A DNA stretch of 45,083 bases. It comes from Treponema sp. GTDB taxonomy: Bacteria > Spirochaetota > Spirochaetia > Treponematales > Breznakiellaceae. A program made the translations under genes and the position numbers. The DNA lies in contig JAIRXH010000022.1 of the NCBI GenBank assembly GCA_031268385.1, positions 1 through 45,083 of the forward strand, read 5' to 3'. The stretch's first letter is position 1, and each line of letters opens with the position of its first letter. The notes under the pieces are model-generated. The model saw only the letters and a program-made list of their open reading frames with translations. It was not told the origin of the DNA and made no database searches. Shown here in pieces: positions 17,511 to 26,211 of the stretch.

Positions 17511-18296
17511 GTGACCATTTTTTCCTGGAATGTCAACGGTATACGGGCCGCGGAAAAGAAGGGGTTCTCGGGCTGGGTCTCCGGAAGCGGGGCGGATATG
17601 ATCTGCCTGCAGGAGACCAAGGCCCGGCCCGAACAGCTTTCACAGGAGCTCATAGCGCCCGCGTCCGGCGGAGGAAAAAAGGGAACGTACCAGAGTTTCT
17701 GGGCAAGCGCGAAAAGACCGGGCTATTCCGGGGTTGCCGTTTACAGCAGGATAAAGCCCCTCGACGTAAAGCCCCTGGGCATAAAGGAATTTGACGACGA
17801 GGGAAGGGTGCTGCAGGCCGAATTCGCGGATTTTACCCTCATCTCCGCCTATTTTCCCAATTCGCAGGACGCCGGCGTCAGGCTGCCCTATAAACTTGAC
17901 TTCTGCGCCGCCATTATGGAACTCTGCGGCGGATACGCCGCGCGGGGGCGGCACTTTGTGCTTTCAGGCGATTACAATATCGCCCATACCCCCATCGATC
18001 TTGCCCGTCCGAAGGAAAACGAAGGGAGCGCCGGTTATCTGCCGGAGGAACGCGCCTGGATGGACGCCTTTACCGCCGCAGGTTATGTGGATACCTTCCG
18101 CCATTTTCATCCCGGAGAGGCGGGCCATTACAGTTGGTGGTCTTACCGGGCCGGCGCCAGGGAGCGTAACGTTGGATGGCGGCTGGATTACCACTGCGTT
18201 GACGGCGCCCTGCTGCCCCGGGTGCGGTCGTCGCTTATATTGAGCGGCGTAGAAGGCTCCGATCATTGTCCTGTGGAACTGGAACTGGATCTTTAG
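17511..18296 (+). CDS. xth: Exodeoxyribonuclease III
   Basis: AP endonuclease/3'-5' exonuclease for base-excision repair, 261 residues. It starts at GTG 17511, giving (M)TIFSWNVNGIRAAEKKG, the usual family N-terminus; the frame is open further upstream without a matching sequence. Motifs: CLQETKA with the metal-binding Glu, SAYFPNSQ, SGDYNIAHTPIDLA (catalytic Asp and Asn), WRLDYHCVDGAL and the terminal SDHCPVELEL (catalytic Asp-His). Length is typical. No clear ribosome-binding site precedes the GTG. The rhomboid-like gene follows 33 bp downstream. Confidence 0.95.
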   Translation: MTIFSWNVNGIRAAEKKGFSGWVSGSGADMICLQETKARPEQLSQELIAPASGGGKKGTYQSFWASAKRPGYSGVAVYSRIKPLDVKPLGIKEFDDEGRVLQAEFADFTLISAYFPNSQDAGVRLPYKLDFCAAIMELCGGYAARGRHFVLSGDYNIAHTPIDLARPKENEGSAGYLPEERAWMDAFTAAGYVDTFRHFHPGEAGHYSWWSYRAGARERNVGWRLDYHCVDGALLPRVRSSLILSGVEGSDHCPVELELDL

Positions 18297-18329
18297 CGGC
18301 CTGCGGCGGAACGGGGAGGGGAGTTGCCG

Positions 18330-18899
18330 ATGCGGCTTAAATACAACGCGCCTGTGGTGCTGACTTTTACCTTTCTCTGCGCCGCCGTGCTGATCCTTTC
18401 CCGGACGGTATTGAAGAACCTTGACAGGACATGGTTCATGGTTCCGGGAAGGGGCGGTTTTTACGCGGGGAATTTCCGTTGCTGGGTTACCGTGTTCACC
18501 CATGTAATGGGCCACGCCGGCTGGACCCACCTCCTGTCCAACTTTTCCTTCATTCTCCTCATAGGTCCCATTCTGGAAGAAAATTACGGATCGTCCGCCC
18601 TGCTTTTTATGATGACGGTCACCGCCCTTGTTACCGGTCTTGTCAACGCGTTTCTTTTCAGGGCCGGCCTTATGGGCGCGTCGGGCATAGCTTTCATGAT
18701 GATCCTCCTCATATCCTTTACAAACTTTTCGAAGGAAGAAATTCCCCTGACCTTTATTCTGGTGCTCGTTCTCTATCTGGGACGGGAGCTGGTCAATTCA
18801 TTCAGTTCCAACAATGTTTCCGAATTCGCCCATATAGCCGGTGGTTTCTGCGGATGCCTTTTCGGTTTTTTGCGCCCCCCCAAAAAAACCGGAACGTAA
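18330..18899 (+). CDS. Rhomboid-family intramembrane serine protease
   Basis: 189 residues with about six membrane helices. The rhomboid signature is intact: HAGWTHLLSN (residues 62-71), the nucleophile in GASG (Ser118) and the general base in AHIAGG (His168). It should cleave membrane-protein segments within the bilayer; substrates are unknown. The ATG at 18330 sits 6 bp after GGGGAGGGGAG and is preferred over the TTG at 18324. It follows xth on the same strand and precedes a phosphoribosyltransferase. Confidence 0.85.
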   Translation: MRLKYNAPVVLTFTFLCAAVLILSRTVLKNLDRTWFMVPGRGGFYAGNFRCWVTVFTHVMGHAGWTHLLSNFSFILLIGPILEENYGSSALLFMMTVTALVTGLVNAFLFRAGLMGASGIAFMMILLISFTNFSKEEIPLTFILVLVLYLGRELVNSFSSNNVSEFAHIAGGFCGCLFGFLRPPKKTGT

Positions 18900-18953
18900 A
18901 CTCGGGCGTCCGGGCCGTTGTTGTTCCCTTTTTTTTGTGTTACAGTATACAGT

Positions 18954-19586
18954 ATGCACAAGGAGTTTCTTCCCTATGATACGGTCCGCAATAACGCCCT
19001 GAAACTGGCGCACCGGATCTGCCGCGACAATTTTATTCCCGACGTGATCTACGTGTCTCTGCGCGGCGGCGCCTATCTGGGCAATGTGATAAGCGAATAT
19101 TTCAAGGCGGTAAGAAAAGGAGGCCGGCCCGTTTATTACGCCGCGGTGGTCGCGAGATCCTACTTCGGCGTCCGCAAATCGGAAGAAGTCAAGGTGGAAG
19201 GCTGGACCTACGCGCCCGATTATCTGCGCATAGGGGACAAGGTGCTTCTTGTGGACGACATTTTCGATTCGGGAAGGACCATCAATCATCTTGCGGAAAT
19301 CATTCTGGAAAAGGGCATACCCCGGCAGGATCTCAAAGTGGCCGTTCACGATTACAAATATTTTTACGACAAGGAAGATCAGTATCCGGTGCAGCCCGAT
19401 TACTGGTGCCGGAAGCACGAGCTTTCGGTGAAGGACCAGGACAGCTGGATACACTATTTGAGCCACGAACTTGTGGGTCTGCGTCCGGGGGAACTGGAAG
19501 AGTACTACTACAGGCAGGACCCGGAGCTGCGTGAATCGCTGGGCGGGCTTCCGGATTCCGGCGGGGGAATCCGCCAGGAGTGGTAA
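18954..19586 (+). CDS. Purine-type phosphoribosyltransferase
   Basis: 210 residues with the type I phosphoribosyltransferase fold. The PRPP-binding motif VLLVDDIFDSGRT is clear (about residues 98-110), with an upstream IYVSLRGGAYLG loop. A C-terminal extension ending in a Tyr-rich segment (LEEYYYRQD) is not assigned. The family resembles hypoxanthine/xanthine salvage enzymes of the COG2236 type; the base is not determined. The start is ATG 18954, where the conserved fold begins. Its TAA overlaps the ATG of the next gene (TAATG), so the two are probably translationally coupled. Confidence 0.8.
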   Translation: MHKEFLPYDTVRNNALKLAHRICRDNFIPDVIYVSLRGGAYLGNVISEYFKAVRKGGRPVYYAAVVARSYFGVRKSEEVKVEGWTYAPDYLRIGDKVLLVDDIFDSGRTINHLAEIILEKGIPRQDLKVAVHDYKYFYDKEDQYPVQPDYWCRKHELSVKDQDSWIHYLSHELVGLRPGELEEYYYRQDPELRESLGGLPDSGGGIRQEW

Positions 19587-22500
19587 TGGGCGGTTTCCGG
19601 CGTTTGGCCGGGCGGGTCCCCGGCCGCGGCCTTTTGTTTTTTGTGTGTCCGGCCCTGCTCGCCGCGTCCGTTTTTTTCCGGCCCGCCCTCGCGGCCCAAA
19701 GCCGTCCGTCTTCGGGGGCGGAAGGCATTGAAACCAACGCCAGGGAAGGGCAGTTCGCTTCAAATCAAAGGTTCTGGTTTTCCGTTCCCGCCGGGGAACG
19801 GCTTCGCCTTGTTCTTGACGGCGCCGAGCGGTATTCGGGCGGAAGTTCCGCTTCTCTTGAACTGGGCGTGGAAAACGGGGAAGAGCGCCGTTTTCTTGTT
19901 ACCGCCGAGCGGCGTTCTCCGCCTCCTCTCGAAAGGCTCCTTGAGACAAAAAGTTTCAGTGTTACGATAGACAGGCGGCCCCCCCTCGTGTCGGCGCGGG
20001 AAAACGGGGATGTCTTCTTCCGGGAAGAGGGAATCACCGTCGCGGCGCTGGCCGACCTGGGAGACGGGCTTGCCTATTATCCCGATCTGTCGTCCGCCGT
20101 TCTTCCGCCCTTTCCCGTTAATGTCCTCCTCTGGGCGTCCGACGCCGCGGGCAACACATCGGTTCCTGTTCCATACACATTTGATTTTCCCGGCGTCCGC
20201 GTGGAAAACCCCGTTCCCGGCGTCTGGGCAAATTCCCAGCGGCTCGTTATTTCCGGGGCGGGCGGCGGGGAAATTTTCTGGACAGACGACGGGAGCGATC
20301 CCTTGGGGCCCGGCGGAAAGCGCTACCGGGGCCCGGTGCTGATAGACCGCGCCGGTGATGTTACCCTCCGCGTCGCTTCCCCGTACTTCCCCTTTGACAA
20401 AAGGATAAACTACAGCGTAACGGCGCGGCGAACGGACGGCGGAAAGGAACGGATCTTCGCCTTTCTCCGTTCCCTTGAAGAAGCCGGGGTTCACGAGGCG
20501 CTTTCCCTTCCCGTTCCCCCGGATTTTCTCTGGTCCATGGGCGGGATGCCCGATCAGATCCCTTCACAGCCTTTTGAGGGACATGCTTTTCCCCAGGCGA
20601 TGAGGGGGCCCGTCCTCCGGCCGCAGGACGGGGCGTACAGAACGGCGGCCCTGCATCTTGCCGGGGAAGGGGAAACAATGTGGCGTTTTGTGTTTGCCCT
20701 TGACGGAAGCGGCGGGCCGCCGTCCCCGCAAAGGCCGCCTTTTGCCCCAAAGGGGGAGCGCGTTCCCGAATACGCCGCCGTTTCGGGCGGCGGCATGGTT
20801 TCCGCCCAGGAGGCCGGCGGTCCCCGCCTTGTCTACCATGGACGGAGCCGCGCCGTTGTCTGGGACTCCGGCATCCGTATCCGTTACGCCTGGGACGGGG
20901 GGGAAGACGAATCGTCCTGGCTTGACGCGCAGGCCCCCGTGCCCGTTCCCCCCGAAGGCGGAAATCTCCGCTGGATCGTCGAGCGGAACGGCTCTGTAGG
21001 GGGACCCTTCTTCCTTGACTGCGAGGCGGTTCCCCCCGTTTCAGGCGGATACGGCCCGGACGGGGTCTCCGGCTGTTTCGCTTTCCGCCGCCTTTCACCC
21101 CGCAATGTTCTTCCGTATGCCGGATACGGGGATGAATGGCAGCCCGTATCGGGATTGTACGGCGCGGGAAACGCCTTTTCCTTTCCCCCTGTCGACGCCT
21201 GCGACGGGGAAGATCTCCAGTGGTGTTTTCTTGCCGCGAAGGGGCCGGAAGAGATCCGGCGCGCCGACCGTCTTGCCCCCGGCCTTCCCGGACTGTCCGT
21301 GCCGGGCGGGTGGAGCAGGGGGCCTGTGATCCTGCGGCCTGAAATACTGGATGAAGACGCGGATACGGTTGTCCGCATAAAGGCGCGCCTTGATTATGAG
21401 TCGGGAATAACCGAAACAAAAACCGGAACCGGTTCTCTTTCGCTGGGTTCACAGCGGCGGGAATACGCGGACGTGTCCGTTGAAGCCTTCCTTGAAGATC
21501 CCGCGGGAAACAGGGGGCCCCTTGCCGTCTTCGGTTTTGTCATCGATCCCCTTTCGGTGTATCTTTCGGCCCGCGGAACCGGAGGAGGCCGCCTGCCGGC
21601 GGAAAAGGAAACAGGCGGGCGGGACGCCCCCTTCCGTTCCCTTGAGCGCGCCCTGGAATTCTCCCTGAAGGAAGGCCGAAGGCGGATCTGCGTAAACGGC
21701 AGCCTTGCCCTTGCGGAAAGCGTCCTTGTAACGGGCGATCTTGTCATCGACGGATCTTTTGACGAAAACTGGCGGCGCGGCGGATCTTCCTCCGTAATGG
21801 CCGCGCCCGGCGTGTCCATCACGGTGCGCGGAGGACGCCTTGTTCTCCGGGGCCTTTCGGTGGAAAGGCGGGAAGGCTTCTCCCCGCTCTTTGCCGCCGA
21901 AGAAAGCCGTCTTGAAATTGAAGAGTCGGAAATTATCCATACCGGCCCCCTTGTCAAAGCCTCCGGGGGAAGCTGCCTCTTTGGCAATGTCCGCGTGCGT
22001 TCCCTTGTCACATCCTCGGCCCGGCTTCCCGTTCTTGACATACGGGACGGCGGGCTTGTGGTTACCGGAAGCGTTTTCGGCGCCGAAGGAACCCACGGTC
22101 TTTTTCTTGACATGAAAGGGGGGACCCTTGAAGTGCTGGACAGTTCTTTCGGCCTTGACGGCGGGCGGACGGCGACGCTCTTCAGGCTGGAGGGTGTCAG
22201 CGGCAATCTTCGCGGAATTTCCGCCGGCGTGTCGGCCGCCGATTATTCGGCCGTTCTGGATCTTGAATCGTCGGCGCTGGTCATGGAAGGGGGAAGGATC
22301 ACCGCCTCCGCCAGAGATGCCCTGGCGGTGCTCGCGGACAATTCGGACTGTTTTTTTCTGCGGGCTGTCATCGGCATAAAGGCGTCCTTTGTCGCGCGGG
22401 CCATGGAGATACGGGGACAATTTCCCCGTGTAACCGAGTGCGGTTTTGTTTTTTCAGGCCCGGCAAAACGGGCCGAGGTATTTTCCACCGGCTCCTCCCC

Positions 22501-22675
22501 GGCCGGCTCGTTCCCCGAAGAGGGAACCATCGCCGCCAACGCCTTTCAGTCCTTTACCCACATTCTGGACGACGCGTATCCCAGGGAAAGCATAGCCGGC
22601 TTTAACCGCCGTTTTGCCCCTCCTTCGCGGCCCAACGCCGTCGTCGGCGGACACTCCCAGGGGGATTCCCCGTGA
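19586..22675 (+). CDS. Large exported protein with beta-helix C-terminal region
   Basis: 1029 residues, not assigned to a named family. A signal peptide (FFVCPALLAASVFFRPALA, cleavage after ALA near residue 37) leads to several beta-sandwich-like segments. One (GEIFWTDDGSDPLGPGGKRY) resembles the chitobiase/hexosaminidase C-terminal Ig-like module that often sits in surface proteins. From about residue 650 (SVYLSARGTGGGRLP, then DAPFRSLERALEF) the pattern changes to short beta strands of a right-handed beta-helix, a common start for DUF1565-type helices. The start ATG overlaps the previous stop, with AGGAG 5 bp upstream; its own stop overlaps the rnhB start. It is probably periplasmic or surface-located; ligand unknown. 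Confidence 0.7.
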   Translation: MGGFRRLAGRVPGRGLLFFVCPALLAASVFFRPALAAQSRPSSGAEGIETNAREGQFASNQRFWFSVPAGERLRLVLDGAERYSGGSSASLELGVENGEERRFLVTAERRSPPPLERLLETKSFSVTIDRRPPLVSARENGDVFFREEGITVAALADLGDGLAYYPDLSSAVLPPFPVNVLLWASDAAGNTSVPVPYTFDFPGVRVENPVPGVWANSQRLVISGAGGGEIFWTDDGSDPLGPGGKRYRGPVLIDRAGDVTLRVASPYFPFDKRINYSVTARRTDGGKERIFAFLRSLEEAGVHEALSLPVPPDFLWSMGGMPDQIPSQPFEGHAFPQAMRGPVLRPQDGAYRTAALHLAGEGETMWRFVFALDGSGGPPSPQRPPFAPKGERVPEYAAVSGGGMVSAQEAGGPRLVYHGRSRAVVWDSGIRIRYAWDGGEDESSWLDAQAPVPVPPEGGNLRWIVERNGSVGGPFFLDCEAVPPVSGGYGPDGVSGCFAFRRLSPRNVLPYAGYGDEWQPVSGLYGAGNAFSFPPVDACDGEDLQWCFLAAKGPEEIRRADRLAPGLPGLSVPGGWSRGPVILRPEILDEDADTVVRIKARLDYESGITETKTGTGSLSLGSQRREYADVSVEAFLEDPAGNRGPLAVFGFVIDPLSVYLSARGTGGGRLPAEKETGGRDAPFRSLERALEFSLKEGRRRICVNGSLALAESVLVTGDLVIDGSFDENWRRGGSSSVMAAPGVSITVRGGRLVLRGLSVERREGFSPLFAAEESRLEIEESEIIHTGPLVKASGGSCLFGNVRVRSLVTSSARLPVLDIRDGGLVVTGSVFGAEGTHGLFLDMKGGTLEVLDSSFGLDGGRTATLFRLEGVSGNLRGISAGVSAADYSAVLDLESSALVMEGGRITASARDALAVLADNSDCFFLRAVIGIKASFVARAMEIRGQFPRVTECGFVFSGPAKRAEVFSTGSSPAGSFPEEGTIAANAFQSFTHILDDAYPRESIAGFNRRFAPPSRPNAVVGGHSQGDSP

Positions 22676-23235
22676 TATGCGGGATAGACGAAGCGGGAAG
22701 GGGCCCCCTTGCCGGGCCCGTCACGGCCGCGGCGGTGGCGCTGCCGGAGGATTTTCCCGTTGATATTCTTGACGATTCAAAAAAACTCGGCGCGAAAAAG
22801 CGGGAAGAGGCGCGCCGTGTCATCTGCCGCCTTGCCGCGGCCTGGGGTGTGGGCTGGGCCTCCGCCGCGGAAATTGACGGGATTAACATACTCAGGGCGA
22901 GCCTTCTTGCGATGACGCGGGCCTACCAGGCGCTGATCCTTAACTGGCGCATCAGCGCGCCGGAAGATCTTTCGGCCGTAGTGGACGGCCTTCACGTTCC
23001 CCTCCTCCCTATCCCCTGTTCCGCCATGGTCAGGGCCGACGCCGCCGTTCCCGAAGTCATGGCCGCGTCCATTCTCGCGAAAACCGCCCGCGACCGGATG
23101 ATGGAAAGGTACTCCTGGCTCTACCCCGAATACGGCTACGAGCGGCACAAGGGGTATCCCACAAAGGAACACCGCGCCCTCATCGCGCGGTACGGCCCTT
23201 CCCCCATACAGCGGACAAGTTTCAGGGTAAGATGA
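22672..23235 (+). CDS. rnhB: Ribonuclease HII
   Basis: Removes ribonucleotides and RNA-DNA hybrids, 187 residues. The N-terminus ICGIDEAGRGPLAGPVTAAA carries the catalytic Asp-Glu pair; DDSKKLGAKKRE, the third acidic site in VDGLHV, and YGYERHKGYPTKEH are all present. The start is GTG 22672, overlapping the TGA of the previous gene (GTGA). The C-terminus SPIQRTSFRVR is family-typical. Last gene of the overlapping set; a hairpin follows at 23282. Confidence 0.96.
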   Translation: MICGIDEAGRGPLAGPVTAAAVALPEDFPVDILDDSKKLGAKKREEARRVICRLAAAWGVGWASAAEIDGINILRASLLAMTRAYQALILNWRISAPEDLSAVVDGLHVPLLPIPCSAMVRADAAVPEVMAASILAKTARDRMMERYSWLYPEYGYERHKGYPTKEHRALIARYGPSPIQRTSFRVR

Positions 23236-23281
23236 AGGGGAAAGCCCGTTTTCCTGTTACGTCAGGAGCCGCCTATGGAAG

Positions 23282-23313
23282 CACTGATTTATTCAACCGG
23301 GAATAAATCAGTG
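23282..23313. terminator. Hairpin between convergent rnhB and AraC genes
   Basis: Perfect 13-bp arms CACTGATTTATTC (23282-23294) and GAATAAATCAGTG (23301-23313), loop AACCGG. Compared with the 17281 hairpin, several stem pairs changed together while pairing was kept, and the outer flanks GGAAG and GTT are shared. It sits where a bidirectional terminator is expected but lacks a T run. Confidence 0.7.
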
Positions 23314-23318
23314 TTGCC

Positions 23319-24134
23319 CTATTGACTGTTTCTGAAATTACTCGGGGAAACGCCGGTGGTTTTTGTGAAGAATCTGGTAAAGGCGGAAGCGTCACGGAAG
23401 CCGAATTCCGCCGCTATGCTTCCGATGTTTACCGATGACGCGAGCAGCCTTTCCTTTGCGGCCTCTATCAATACCTTCCTGTGCAGGGTAATGGGCGGAA
23501 GGCCGAAATATTCCTGGAATTTATTCGAAATATAGGTAGGATTAAGCCGGTACTTTCTTGCAAGCTGTTTAAGGCTCATCCTCGCGTCGGGCCTGCCGGT
23601 GATGTCTTCGAGCATGCCGAAAAAATGCTGGGGAATAGATGTGGAAGCGGCGCTCTTTTCGCAGCTGATGAAATTTTCAAGAAGACAGGCAAGTACATCA
23701 AGCGCGCGGGCTTTTTTGTGGATCAGGCCGGGTATGCTTTGCGGTCCCGTGATGGCGGCAAAGTAATCCAGAAAGAGTTTTTCAAAATTCGCGGTATTCT
23801 TGACCTGTACCATGGTTGGAAGATCGAAGAACCGCAGGATGTCAACATGTTTTGAAATCATGAAATTGAAATGCCACCAGAGAAATACCGATTTGTCCTG
23901 AGTTGTTTTGATATGATCGTGTACCTCGCCGGATCGGACAAGAATGACGCTGCCGACAGGCGTGACGATGTCACACCCCCCGATACGGAGCAGCGCCGTT
24001 CCTTCCTTGAGGTACGACATGACATAGTAAGGGAATTTTCTTCCTATGGATGACATGTCAAAGCGGGTTTCGTATCCAAAATTGACAATGTCAAGTTCGG
24101 CGCGCTGTATAAGCGTGCTTAGATCCCTGTACAC
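23319..24134 (-). CDS. AraC-family transcriptional regulator
   Basis: 271 residues. The N-terminal half is an AraC-type cupin sensor (LRIGGCDIVTPVGSVILV, then GEVHDH). The C-terminal DNA-binding half has two helix-turn-helix motifs: LKQLARKYRLNPTYISNKFQ and IGSIAAEFGFRDASAFTRFF, ending with the hallmark TGVSPSNFR. It is the last gene of the binding-protein/permease/dehydrogenase operon and likely controls it in response to the imported sugar; inference from position only. The MDR dehydrogenase gene ends 15 bp upstream. Confidence 0.9.
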   Translation of the reverse strand: MYRDLSTLIQRAELDIVNFGYETRFDMSSIGRKFPYYVMSYLKEGTALLRIGGCDIVTPVGSVILVRSGEVHDHIKTTQDKSVFLWWHFNFMISKHVDILRFFDLPTMVQVKNTANFEKLFLDYFAAITGPQSIPGLIHKKARALDVLACLLENFISCEKSAASTSIPQHFFGMLEDITGRPDARMSLKQLARKYRLNPTYISNKFQEYFGLPPITLHRKVLIEAAKERLLASSVNIGSIAAEFGFRDASAFTRFFTKTTGVSPSNFRNSQ

Positions 24135-24149
24135 GCGACCTTTCCCATG

Positions 24150-25184
24150 TCAGAAAGCAACGCCCATTTTTATACTCTCCTCGGGATGCTCCACAATATA
24201 GTGAATATACGCCTCATCACTCCTTTCGAACGGCACTACAGGCTCAAGAATGTTTCCGCATGTGAATAACCCCCCGGTCAGCATGGCCCACGCCTCATCC
24301 ATGATGCGGGCGAAATTCCAGCGGGGGTAATCATTGTTTGGCTCGCTGCACGCCCGGGAAAAGATGATTTTTGTCTGATTGAAGTGTCCTTCATAACCCA
24401 GATGAATAGGAACGTGACACTCCTTGAGCCAGCCGACACAGGCAAGACTTCCCCCGTATGCCAGGGCCCGTATCCCCTGTTCTATCGCCCTGTAATTTCC
24501 GCTCGTCTCGATTACGACGTCACAGCCGGTATTTCCCGTTTTGTCCCGGAGCAGAAGTCCCACATCATCCGCCAGGGGATCATAGGCGACATCGGCGCCG
24601 TTTGCGAGGGCGGCCCCGCGCCTCTTTTTTATCGGATCGCTCACGGCGACAAGGGAAGCGCCTGCCCGTTTCGCCCCCTGTGCCGCCATTAACCCTATGG
24701 CACCAAGGCCCGAAACGAGTACCTTGTCGCCTATGCGGACATGGCCGTCGCGCAGTCCCCCCATCGCGAACTGAAGCGGATCAAAACAGACAGCCTCCTG
24801 CCAGGTCATGTGTTCGGTCATTTTAAAAATTTCCTTTTCTTTTTTTACATGAGTGGGTTTCAGGCTGCCGTAACCGGCGACCCGTTCCCCTACGGAAAAC
24901 GCCGAGACCCCGGCGCCGGTTTCGACTATTTCGCCGGCGAACATATTGCCAAGGCCGGATCTGCCGTAGGCGCTTTCCCTGGTTTTTCTCTTTTTGAAAA
25001 TATGCGCCTCCTCATCATAGTAGCTTTCCGCGTGCGGATCGTATTGGTATGTAGTCAGTTCCGTTCCGTGTTTCGGAGCGCCGAAGAGCGTCCTGATTTT
25101 CACTTCACCAGCTCCGGGATCCCTGTCGGCATATTCACGCAGGACCGCTTTTCCGTTTTCGCCGAGAATCAATTCTTTGGGCAT
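24150..25184 (-). CDS. MDR-superfamily dehydrogenase
   Basis: Medium-chain dehydrogenase/reductase, 344 residues. A GroES-like N-domain is followed by a Rossmann NAD(P) site, VLVSGLGAIGLMAAQGAKRA, and DVVIETSGN. The usual catalytic-zinc cysteine position reads GAPKHGTEL, with no Cys, and the four-Cys structural zinc lobe is absent, so it may not be zinc-dependent. It lies between a Gfo/Idh/MocA oxidoreductase and an AraC regulator in a sugar-import operon, suggesting oxidation of a sugar or polyol derivative. Substrate unknown. The start is preceded by GGAG in CAAGGAGCCTCC. Confidence 0.85.
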   Translation of the reverse strand: MPKELILGENGKAVLREYADRDPGAGEVKIRTLFGAPKHGTELTTYQYDPHAESYYDEEAHIFKKRKTRESAYGRSGLGNMFAGEIVETGAGVSAFSVGERVAGYGSLKPTHVKKEKEIFKMTEHMTWQEAVCFDPLQFAMGGLRDGHVRIGDKVLVSGLGAIGLMAAQGAKRAGASLVAVSDPIKKRRGAALANGADVAYDPLADDVGLLLRDKTGNTGCDVVIETSGNYRAIEQGIRALAYGGSLACVGWLKECHVPIHLGYEGHFNQTKIIFSRACSEPNNDYPRWNFARIMDEAWAMLTGGLFTCGNILEPVVPFERSDEAYIHYIVEHPEESIKMGVAF

Positions 25185-25197
25185 TGGAGGCTCCTTG

Positions 25198-26202
25198 TCA
25201 GTAGTGAGTATTTACCGGCAGCTTGACGCCGTCCAGTTTCGCGGAGGAAACAGCCGTTTCCACAAAGCAGAGGCTTTTGAATCCTTCAATAATGCCGCAG
25301 CTTGTTTCAACGCCCTTTTCAGAACATTCGGCAAATTCCTTTACCTCGGCAAAATAGGGATTATCTTCGCTTTGGAGTTCTTCCCGCTTCAGGCCGGGAT
25401 CTTTCGTATATGTAATAACGCCGTGATTGTGATCGTCAAATTCGGCGGTGAGATTCTCAAAGACTACCGTTATTTTCCCCGTCCACTTTCCCGGTATGGC
25501 GCAGTTGTTTGCCGTGATTGACGCCAAGGCGCCTGTCGTAAACCCCGCAAGACAGACGCTCACGTCCTCTACCGTATAGGCGCGCAGATGGTTGTGGCAG
25601 ACGTTTGCCATGATTCCTTCGACAAACTTCGGATCGCCGAAGAAATACCTGCACAGATCGTAGATATGGATGGCCTGCTCAAATATCTGTCCTCCCGAAA
25701 GATCCTGATGTATCCACCACGGGGTATGCAAAGAATTGCACTGGTATTGCGCATTAAAAAGAACAGCCTTTCCCGCCTCGCCGTTTTGAATCAATTGCGC
25801 GAGACGGCTTATCGCGGCCCCTTTTCGCATGTGAAACCCCACCATGCTGGTGATGCCGCCCTTCTTTGCCGCTCTTACCATACGGGCTCCCGTGGCTGTC
25901 TGCAGGGCGATGGGCTTTTCAATGAAAATATGCTTGCCTGAAAGCGCGGCCTTTTCAAACTGATCGTCCTGGGCGAACGGCGGCAGGCAGATGAAGAGAA
26001 TGGTAAAATCGGCCGACTCAAGCATCTTCCCAAAACTGTCGAATATGGCGGCGCCCTTTATTCCCATATCCGCCGTAAATTTTTCGGACGCGGCCCTGTC
26101 GGCGTCGCAGACAGCGGTAACAGGTATCCCAAGTTCCCTGAGCGAGGCAAAATGTCTTCTGCCCATACCGCCCGTTCCAAGAATCGCGGCTTTACAGATC
26201 AT
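25198..26202 (-). CDS. Gfo/Idh/MocA-family oxidoreductase
   Basis: 334 residues. The N-terminal Rossmann domain AILGTGGMGRRHFASLRE binds NAD(P); HIFIEKPIAL carries the conserved EKP lysine; the C-terminal domain includes GGQIFEQAIHIYDLCRYFFG with the catalytic-region His. The family oxidises or rearranges sugars and cyclitols. Its place between an MDR dehydrogenase and sugar permeases implies processing of the imported glycoside; the exact substrate cannot be read from sequence. It is spaced 9 bp from the permease and 13 bp from the MDR gene, so one operon. Confidence 0.92.
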   Translation of the reverse strand: MICKAAILGTGGMGRRHFASLRELGIPVTAVCDADRAASEKFTADMGIKGAAIFDSFGKMLESADFTILFICLPPFAQDDQFEKAALSGKHIFIEKPIALQTATGARMVRAAKKGGITSMVGFHMRKGAAISRLAQLIQNGEAGKAVLFNAQYQCNSLHTPWWIHQDLSGGQIFEQAIHIYDLCRYFFGDPKFVEGIMANVCHNHLRAYTVEDVSVCLAGFTTGALASITANNCAIPGKWTGKITVVFENLTAEFDDHNHGVITYTKDPGLKREELQSEDNPYFAEVKEFAECSEKGVETSCGIIEGFKSLCFVETAVSSAKLDGVKLPVNTHY

Positions 26203-26211
26203 GGCATCTCC

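Noticed and set aside
20361-21452. Antisense Arg/Pro-rich frame within the exported protein gene
   Set aside because: Shadow of a G+C-rich gene whose forward product has a signal peptide and coherent domains.
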